DNA from: JAXGMV01 sp040772085
Lineage (GTDB): Bacteria > Chloroflexota > Anaerolineae > Anaerolineales > Anaerolineaceae
Direction of reading: 5' to 3'
NCBI GenBank assembly: GCA_040772085.1
Contig: JAXGYU010000001.1
Span: 2,170,001 to 2,234,000 of the forward strand
DNA length: 64,000 nt
The notes below the pieces were generated by a model, which worked only from the letters and a program-made list of their open reading frames with translations, was not told the DNA's origin and searched no databases. Made by a program: the position numbers and the translations under genes. The stretch's first letter is position 1, and each line of letters begins with the position of its first letter. This document shows positions 59,078 to 64,000 of this stretch, piece by piece.

Positions 59078-59911
59078 GTGAGTAACTCAACAAACGAACC
59101 CAAGGCTAACCGTAAATTCCCAGCGCCAACGACGATCATGTACCTGGCGCTGGGATTGTTTATTCTCTCCGTTGGCGTCTATGGTTTGGTCAAAACATAC
59201 ATCGCGATGAATGGCGCGCCGGAAGATGAATTGATTGTCGTTCAGGAAGGTTTTCGTCCGCTTGAAATTAGCATGGAAAAGCAGACGCATGTCGCGCCTA
59301 CGCTTCAGGTGGTCGCGGCAACAACGCAAGAACCAGCGGTTGTAATGACCCCGAACGCTGAGGCATTAACCCAGATCGCCGAGCTCTATCAGACGAGTCA
59401 GCCTGAAACGACCTTGACGCCTTTGCCAACGCCGAAACCAACGCAGGAAATCTACGGCCCGCCTGACCGGATCCTTATACCAGCCATTAAACTTGACGCG
59501 CCTATCGTCCTGGCTGAACACCGGATTGTGAAACTGCGCGACAAGGAATATGAGCAGTGGGATGCGCCGGATAAGTTCGCTGCCGGCTGGCAGGAGACTT
59601 CCGCGGAGCTGGGTGAGAAGGATAATCTGGTGCTCATCGGTCATCACAATATTGAAGGCAAAGTCTTTAAAGACCTCGTCAACCTGAAAGAAGGGGATTT
59701 CGTCAAGATTTTGTCCGGAGAGCACTCGCGTTGGTTCAAAATTGAGATCAAAATGATCCTGCTGGAGGTTGGCGCGCCGCCTGAAGCTCGGGCTGATAAC
59801 GCTGCCTGGCTTTATCCATCCGGCGATGAAAGGTTGACGCTGGTCACCTGCTGGCCGCCGGAGTCCAACACGCACCGATTGATCATCGTCGCCATGGCTG
59901 TGGATATGTAA
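59078..59911 (+). CDS. Sortase
   Basis: A 277-residue membrane-anchored transpeptidase. One N-terminal membrane helix (about 18-42), a Thr/Pro-rich spacer, then the sortase barrel from IYGPPDRILIPAIKLDAPIV. Catalytic residues: His in VLIGHHNIEG, Cys in TLVTCWPPES and Arg in NTHRLIIVAM. The short class resembles sortases of Chloroflexota and class D/E/F enzymes. Its substrates are almost certainly the two upstream proteins with IPVTG motifs. Start is a GTG, 7 nt after a TATAAT. Confidence 0.93.
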   Translation: MSNSTNEPKANRKFPAPTTIMYLALGLFILSVGVYGLVKTYIAMNGAPEDELIVVQEGFRPLEISMEKQTHVAPTLQVVAATTQEPAVVMTPNAEALTQIAELYQTSQPETTLTPLPTPKPTQEIYGPPDRILIPAIKLDAPIVLAEHRIVKLRDKEYEQWDAPDKFAAGWQETSAELGEKDNLVLIGHHNIEGKVFKDLVNLKEGDFVKILSGEHSRWFKIEIKMILLEVGAPPEARADNAAWLYPSGDERLTLVTCWPPESNTHRLIIVAMAVDM

Positions 59912-59924
59912 TTCCCGTTTCAGC

Positions 59925-59930
59925 TATAAT
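59925..59930 (+). promoter_or_regulatory. -10 box before the beta-hydroxyacid dehydrogenase gene
   Basis: TATAAT 55 bp upstream of the ATG, giving a leader of about 50 nt that contains an AGGAG ribosome site. No clear -35. Confidence 0.45.
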
Positions 59931-59985
59931 TAATTCTGCGAAGTCTCAACACACATCATTCTCAATAGTATTTGTCAGGAGCCAT

Positions 59986-60876
59986 ATGGAAAAAAGAGTC
60001 GGTTACATTGGTCTGGGTCTGATGGGCAAATCGATTGCCCGCAATATCCGTAAAGCAGGTTATACAGTGGTTGTTCATAACCGCAGCCGGGCGGCAGTCG
60101 ACGAACTCGTCGCCGAGGGTTGTATCGCCGCGAATTCACCGAAAGAAGTTGCCCAGCAGGTCGATATCATCTTCACCAACCTGCCGGACTCTCCGGATGT
60201 GGAGAAGGTATGTTTGGGTGAAAACGGCATCATCGAAGGCGCTCATCCCGGCTTGATCCACATTGACAACTCGACCATCAAGCCGGCGTCTGCCCGCTTG
60301 ATTGCTGAAGAATTTGCGAAGCATGGCGTCCGTTCGCTCGACGCTCCAGTCAGCGGCGGCGATATCGGCGCCCGTGATGGCACGCTTACGATCATGGTCG
60401 GCGGTTCGGCGGAAGCGCTGGAGGAAGCACGTCCGGTTCTCGAGAAGACTGGCAAGTCGATCACCCACGTCGGCGAGTCTGGTGCTGGCCAGATCGCCAA
60501 GGGAGCCAATCAGATCATGGTCGCGGCGCAGATGGTTGCCATGGGCGAACTGCTGATCTTCGCGCAGAAAGCAGGCGCGGACCCACAAAAAGTGATCCAG
60601 GCGATCAAGGGCGGCGCGGCACAGTGCTGGACGCTGGATGTCAAACCGCCACGTTTGTTTGCCGGCAACCGCAACCCGGGTTTCAAGGCCAGCATGCAGT
60701 ACAAGGACATCATGATCGTGCTGGACACAGCAAAAGAATATGGGGTGCCGCTGCCCTCAGCAGCGACCCACGCGCAACTCTATAATGCCATGCTGCAGCA
60801 TGGCATGGCGAGCGACGACAATTCGGCTGTGATTGCCATCATCGAGATGCTGGCAAACGAAGATTTGAAAATCTAA
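59986..60876 (+). CDS. Beta-hydroxyacid dehydrogenase (GarR/3-hydroxyisobutyrate dehydrogenase family)
   Basis: A 296-residue NAD(P)-dependent enzyme: VGYIGLGLMGKSIARNI for cofactor binding, HNRSRAAVDEL (suggests NADPH), substrate loop DAPVSGGDIGARDGTL, and catalytic Lys in GQIAKGANQIMVA. Fits tartronate semialdehyde reductase or 3-hydroxyisobutyrate dehydrogenase; substrate is open. Single gene, closed by a strong terminator. Confidence 0.92.
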   Translation: MEKRVGYIGLGLMGKSIARNIRKAGYTVVVHNRSRAAVDELVAEGCIAANSPKEVAQQVDIIFTNLPDSPDVEKVCLGENGIIEGAHPGLIHIDNSTIKPASARLIAEEFAKHGVRSLDAPVSGGDIGARDGTLTIMVGGSAEALEEARPVLEKTGKSITHVGESGAGQIAKGANQIMVAAQMVAMGELLIFAQKAGADPQKVIQAIKGGAAQCWTLDVKPPRLFAGNRNPGFKASMQYKDIMIVLDTAKEYGVPLPSAATHAQLYNAMLQHGMASDDNSAVIAIIEMLANEDLKI

Positions 60877-60896
60877 AGTTGAGCTGCATAACCAAC

Positions 60897-60926
60897 AAAA
60901 AAACGGAGGCATGCCTCCGTTTTTTT
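60897..60926. terminator. Bidirectional palindromic terminator
   Basis: A perfect 30-bp palindrome: seven A, an 8-bp GC-rich half-site and its mirror, seven T. It can end transcription from both the dehydrogenase (+) and the hydrogenase operon (-). Confidence 0.95.
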
Positions 60927-60946
60927 GACATTCGTATGTCGTCTAG

Positions 60947-61468
60947 TTACCCCAACAGATCTACCACGCCGGAAATGACCTCATCAATCGCATCCTGCAT
61001 CTCCTGCGAAAGTTCAGTCTCAAACCCCGTGCTGACGGGTTGCAGCCCAATCAGATGCACTGTGCATGAGCAGGCGGTCGCCAGATACTCGGCAATGATT
61101 GCCGGCGGCAGCGTGTGGGTCGAAAAAGTCAGACCGGTGATCTCATCCATGCTGAAGATGTCGATGGTACCCGCAGGTTTATCCATCAAAGCTGTGTCAA
61201 TGAACAGCAGCGCTTCCGGCGCGAACTGGCGTATGACACCGGTGAAATTCTCCGGCGCCAAACCGCCGTTGATGCAGAGGATTTCAGGCCGGTGAGACAG
61301 TTTATCCTGCAGCACGTCAAGAATCAGAACGCCGGCAGCGTCATCGCCCGAAAGGGCGTTGCCGATGCCGACGATCACAAGTCTGGCGGGTGTGCCTGAC
61401 TTATGGGATGGCAGGATCTGGTTTAGCTGCTCGATCCAGGACTTCCTGGATGTCTTCTTCGTGACCAT
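60947..61468 (-). CDS. Hydrogenase maturation protease (HycI/HyaD family)
   Basis: About 173 residues. Endoprotease that trims the C-terminal tail of the [NiFe] large subunit after nickel insertion. Seen: VIVGIGNALSGDDAAGVLIL (conserved nickel-sensing Asp), LLFIDTALMDKPAG (second Asp) and FSTHTLPPAIIAEYL (His). The ATG at 61468 is used; an open frame continues to 61519 inside the ferredoxin gene. Overlaps that gene by 68 bp. Last gene of the operon. Confidence 0.85.
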   Translation of the reverse strand: MVTKKTSRKSWIEQLNQILPSHKSGTPARLVIVGIGNALSGDDAAGVLILDVLQDKLSHRPEILCINGGLAPENFTGVIRQFAPEALLFIDTALMDKPAGTIDIFSMDEITGLTFSTHTLPPAIIAEYLATACSCTVHLIGLQPVSTGFETELSQEMQDAIDEVISGVVDLLG

Positions 61469-61817
61469 AAAGGATATCCAGTGGTTCTCTCGAAATGGAA
61501 GCCAGCTCCCATTCATCACGGGAGAGTTCCAGCGCTTCGGAGCGGCATGAGATGACGCACTGCTCGCAGAATGTACAGCGATCCGCGTAATAGCGCATCA
61601 CAAAGCGTTTGTTCGCTCTGTCCAGGACGATCAATTCCAATGCTGCAGCCGGACAATCTTTAACGCAGAGGCTGCAACCGGTGCATTTGACCGAATCGTA
61701 TACCAATTTGCCCCGGAATCCTTCAGGGGTGGACTCTTTGGTGGCAGGATAGGTGATTGTGACCGGCTTCTTGAAAAGCGACGAAATCAGTTCCCCTACC
61801 AATGACCCTAGTTTCAT
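61401..61817 (-). CDS. 4Fe-4S subunit of group 4 [NiFe]-hydrogenase (HycF/NuoI-like)
   Basis: About 138 residues with two cluster motifs: CTGCSLCVKDCP and CTFCEQCVISC. It would pass electrons from ferredoxin or another donor to the hydrogenase core on the inner membrane face. GAGG precedes the ATG at 61817, which overlaps the membrane-subunit gene by 4 bp. The tail after the second motif (ALELSRDEWELASISREPLDILYG) is typical of HycF/MbhN-type proteins. Confidence 0.88.
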   Translation of the reverse strand: MKLGSLVGELISSLFKKPVTITYPATKESTPEGFRGKLVYDSVKCTGCSLCVKDCPAAALELIVLDRANKRFVMRYYADRCTFCEQCVISCRSEALELSRDEWELASISREPLDILYGHEEDIQEVLDRAAKPDPAIP

Positions 61818-62731
61818 AATGACCTCACTATTACTATTGCCAGCAATTGTACCAGTGCCAGCACGACGCCGATGCGCCACCACATGCCTACCGTCTGATC
61901 AATGCGCAAGCGGGCAAAGGCTGACTGCAAGCCCGCCATCACCAACAGCATGCCAAGCGTCTTAAGAATGAAGTCAAGCGGATTGTTGACGCCGCCAAGG
62001 TAGAATGCCGCGATTAGTGTCAAACCAACGATTGTCTCGACGCCCTTGCCGATGCGGAAAATTGCCAACCCTCGGCCGGAGTACTCGGTCAAGGCGCCGC
62101 TGACGATTTCAGTCTCAGCCTCAGGCGCGTCAAACGGCGGGAACTCCAGCTTGCCCATTAAGCCGATAATGACGACGATGAAGCCGATCGGCTGGGTCAG
62201 GATCATCCACAAGTTCGAGCTGGCGTACGCGTTCACTTCGCTGATTTGCCAAGTTCCGGCAGCAATGGCCGGACCGAGCAGCGTCAGCATGAAGGGCGCT
62301 TCATAAGAGAAGAGCTGTGTCAGCGTACGGGTCGCGCCGATCAGTGAGAAGCGGTTGACCGTATTGGCACCTGCCAGACCCAGCGCCAGCGTCATCATGC
62401 TCAGCAGGTAGATGACGACGATCAGGTCACCGCTGAAACTTGATGCCACCGCGAAGCCGAACACCGGCACATATAACGCTGCTGTAAGCGCGCCGGCCAG
62501 GCCAATGATGGGCAGGATCGTGAATAACACCGGATCCACGCCAAAGGGGATGATTTCTTCCTTTGAGAGCAGTTTTACGGTGTCAGCCAGCGGCTGGAAC
62601 CAACGCGGACCAATGCGGTTCTGATAGCGGGCGACCAGCTTGCGGTCAATCCATTCATAAAGCATACCGCCTAAAATTACAGCCAGGCCGCCAGGGAAGA
62701 GGAAGAGCGAAATCAGGGCGGGTATCTTCAT
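61814..62731 (-). CDS. Membrane subunit of group 4 [NiFe]-hydrogenase (HycD/EchB/NuoH-like)
   Basis: A 305-residue protein with eight helices. LYEWIDRKLVARYQNRIGPRWFQPLADTVKLLSKEEIIP and GLAGANTVNRFSLIGATRTLTQLFSYEAPFML are the conserved NuoH-family loops, and FPPFDAPEAETEIVSGALTEYSGRG holds the acidic quinone/proton path region. It anchors the catalytic module and links it to ion pumping. Overlaps neighbours by 4 bp on both sides. Confidence 0.93.
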   Translation of the reverse strand: MKIPALISLFLFPGGLAVILGGMLYEWIDRKLVARYQNRIGPRWFQPLADTVKLLSKEEIIPFGVDPVLFTILPIIGLAGALTAALYVPVFGFAVASSFSGDLIVVIYLLSMMTLALGLAGANTVNRFSLIGATRTLTQLFSYEAPFMLTLLGPAIAAGTWQISEVNAYASSNLWMILTQPIGFIVVIIGLMGKLEFPPFDAPEAETEIVSGALTEYSGRGLAIFRIGKGVETIVGLTLIAAFYLGGVNNPLDFILKTLGMLLVMAGLQSAFARLRIDQTVGMWWRIGVVLALVQLLAIVIVRSL

Positions 62732-63906
62732 TTGTAGTACTCGATTCCGTATTTCCTGAGGTCATCCCAGGAATACTCGCTGATTTTGGATGAGTCTTTG
62801 ATGGTGACCGAGCGGTCATTGCAGGAGAAACAGGGATCGATGCCGGCGAGGATCATGGGCATATCAGCCAGTTTGTGACCAACCGCGACCGATGTGATCG
62901 TGCCCCAGTTGAGCAGGGATGGGGTGCGGATTTTGATACGTTCGGGCATGTCACTGCCATTGCTGCGGATGTAGTAGAACAGCTCACCGCGCGGTGCTTC
63001 AACCCGGCTGAAGACTTCACCTTCGGGGATACGGCGAGGAACACGGACAACCAGTTCACCTTCAGGTAAATTCCTGACCATCTCGCGCACCAGCCGGAAG
63101 GACTCGAACAGTTCCTTGATGCGGACTACAAATCGGGCTTCCAGGTCGCCGTTATCATCGGTGATGACATTGACGGGGAAATCATGATAGGCGAGGTGAG
63201 GGGCGTCAGCGCGCATGTCATGCGGAACGCCGGACGCACGCGCGGTCGGTCCAACCGCGCCGAGTGTCTCAGCCTGTTCTTTAGTCATCGTTCCGACGCC
63301 GCGAGTCCGGCCGACGAATGTGGTGTCAGTCGTGACGACTTCCAGGTAGTATTGACAGCGTTTCTCGAGGAAATCGACGCCTTCGAGGATCTTCTTTGCC
63401 TGTTCGGCGCTGATGTCAAATTTGACGCCGCCGAGCAGGTTGACCGAGTAGTTGACCCGGTTACCGCTCAGTGATTCCAGGATATCCATCACTGTCTCGC
63501 GGTCGCGCCAGGAGTACATGAACAAGGTGTCAAAACCGGCTTCATGAGCAGCCACACCCAGCCAGAGCAGGTGACTGTGTACCCGCTCGAGCTCGAGCAT
63601 AATGGTCCGGATGACTTTTGCCCGCGGTGAGATCTCAACGCCAGCCAGCTTCTCGACGCTCATGGCGTAAACCGTGCCATGCACGTCAGAACAAATACCG
63701 CAGATCCGCTCCAGCAAGTACAGGTTCTGCACATACGTGCGGCTCTCGGTTGCCTTTTCAATCCCGCGGTGAACAAAGCCGAGCCGCAGGTTCGCGCCGG
63801 TCACGATCTCGCCGTCGACGGAGAATTCAAAATGTCCCGGCTCTTTCAAGGCTGGATGCTGCGGTCCGATCGGTACGATAAATCTTTCCTGTTTTGTGTT
63901 ATCCAT
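62728..63906 (-). CDS. Large (catalytic) subunit of group 4 [NiFe]-hydrogenase
   Basis: About 392 residues, related to EchE/HycE and NuoD. Both nickel-binding CxxC pairs are present: RICGICSDVHG near residue 65 and DPCFSCNDR near the end. These separate it from complex I NuoD, which has lost them. About 25 residues follow the second pair, beginning SVTIKDSS; this is the tail a HycI protease would remove, and that protease is encoded in the operon. The ATG at 63906 with GGGTG upstream is used; an upstream open frame to 63978 overlaps the preceding gene. Confidence 0.92.
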   Translation of the reverse strand: MDNTKQERFIVPIGPQHPALKEPGHFEFSVDGEIVTGANLRLGFVHRGIEKATESRTYVQNLYLLERICGICSDVHGTVYAMSVEKLAGVEISPRAKVIRTIMLELERVHSHLLWLGVAAHEAGFDTLFMYSWRDRETVMDILESLSGNRVNYSVNLLGGVKFDISAEQAKKILEGVDFLEKRCQYYLEVVTTDTTFVGRTRGVGTMTKEQAETLGAVGPTARASGVPHDMRADAPHLAYHDFPVNVITDDNGDLEARFVVRIKELFESFRLVREMVRNLPEGELVVRVPRRIPEGEVFSRVEAPRGELFYYIRSNGSDMPERIKIRTPSLLNWGTITSVAVGHKLADMPMILAGIDPCFSCNDRSVTIKDSSKISEYSWDDLRKYGIEYYK

Positions 63907-63922
63907 CAATTCACCCATCCTT

Positions 63923-64000
63923 TCATGCGTCTCGGGGAGTCTGCAAGCCGGTAAAAGATTTGCGCAAGGGGTAGACACCTTTGGGCCAGGAATCCGGCAA
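63923..64000 (-). CDS. C-terminal end of a HycE-N/NuoC-like 30-kDa subunit (partial)
   Basis: Only the last 25 codons are inside the window. They read LPDSWPKGVYPLRKSFTG and end TPRDA-stop; the WP.G.YPLRK ending is typical of NuoC/EchD-type subunits. The stop at 63923-63925 is 17 bp from the large-subunit start. The rest of the gene lies beyond the window. Confidence 0.75.
   Translation of the reverse strand: MPDSWPKGVYPLRKSFTGLQTPRDA

Noticed and set aside
62728..63906. Large subunit as NuoD of complex I
   Set aside because: Both CxxC nickel-binding pairs and a cleavable tail are present and a HycI-type protease is in the operon.

Overview
The window looks like a chromosomal stretch from an anaerobic, Gram-positive-like bacterium, most plausibly a member of the Chloroflexota (Anaerolineae). 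This is inference from content: sortase-anchored proline-rich surface proteins, a group 4 [NiFe]-hydrogenase operon, ECF vitamin-type transporters, a large envelope glycan locus, and no outer-membrane genes. No rRNA or species marker is present.

Layout. (1) 1-2.7 kb: housekeeping genes cysS (cut by the window edge), a YacL-type PIN-TRAM membrane protein, tRNA-Arg(TCG) and a GNAT acetyltransferase. (2) 2.8-20.4 kb: a visibly more AT-rich catabolic island, all on the + strand. It is bounded by two direct copies (47/50 matches) of the last 50 bp of the methionine gamma-lyase gene mdeA. The right copy is the working 3' end of mdeA; the left copy is a decayed remnant with an internal stop, still followed by what looks like the original mdeA terminator. 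The island carries a FadR-type regulator, two complete YkoE-type ECF transporters, two dehydrogenases, all three oxamate-carbamoyltransferase-type subunits (FdrA, DUF1116, DUF2877), a ferredoxin-like protein, an unrecognised cysteine-containing protein, an M42 peptidase-like enzyme and a hydantoinase/allantoinase-type amidohydrolase. Together they suggest import, oxidation and ring opening of a nitrogen heterocycle, with its carbamoyl group recovered as carbamoyl phosphate. (3) 20.4-22.9 kb: mdeA and a HutD-APH kinase fusion. (4) 22.9-53.5 kb: an envelope polysaccharide/glycoprotein locus with an initiating polyprenyl-phosphate sugar transferase, many GT2, GT4 and GT-C glycosyltransferases, Wzm/Wzt ABC export, a Wzx-like flippase, Gmd plus a Gmd-like paralogue, and rfbDBC for dTDP-L-rhamnose (no rfbA in the window). 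A methyltransferase with a coiled coil could cap or measure chains. (5) 53.5-55.6 kb: a homoserine-dehydrogenase-like protein with a SAF-like C-terminus and an EamA transporter. (6) 55.6-59.9 kb: two paralogous secreted proteins with proline-rich linkers and repeated IPVTG sorting motifs, each preceded by a related structured leader RNA, then a sortase. (7) 60-64 kb: a beta-hydroxyacid dehydrogenase and, on the - strand, the 3' part of a group 4 [NiFe]-hydrogenase operon with its maturation protease.

Five genes in different parts of the window have a TATAAT box exactly 6-7 nt before the start codon, which suggests leaderless transcripts are common here. The main candidates for new biology are the mdeA-targeted catabolic island and the paired leader RNAs with the IPVTG/sortase system.
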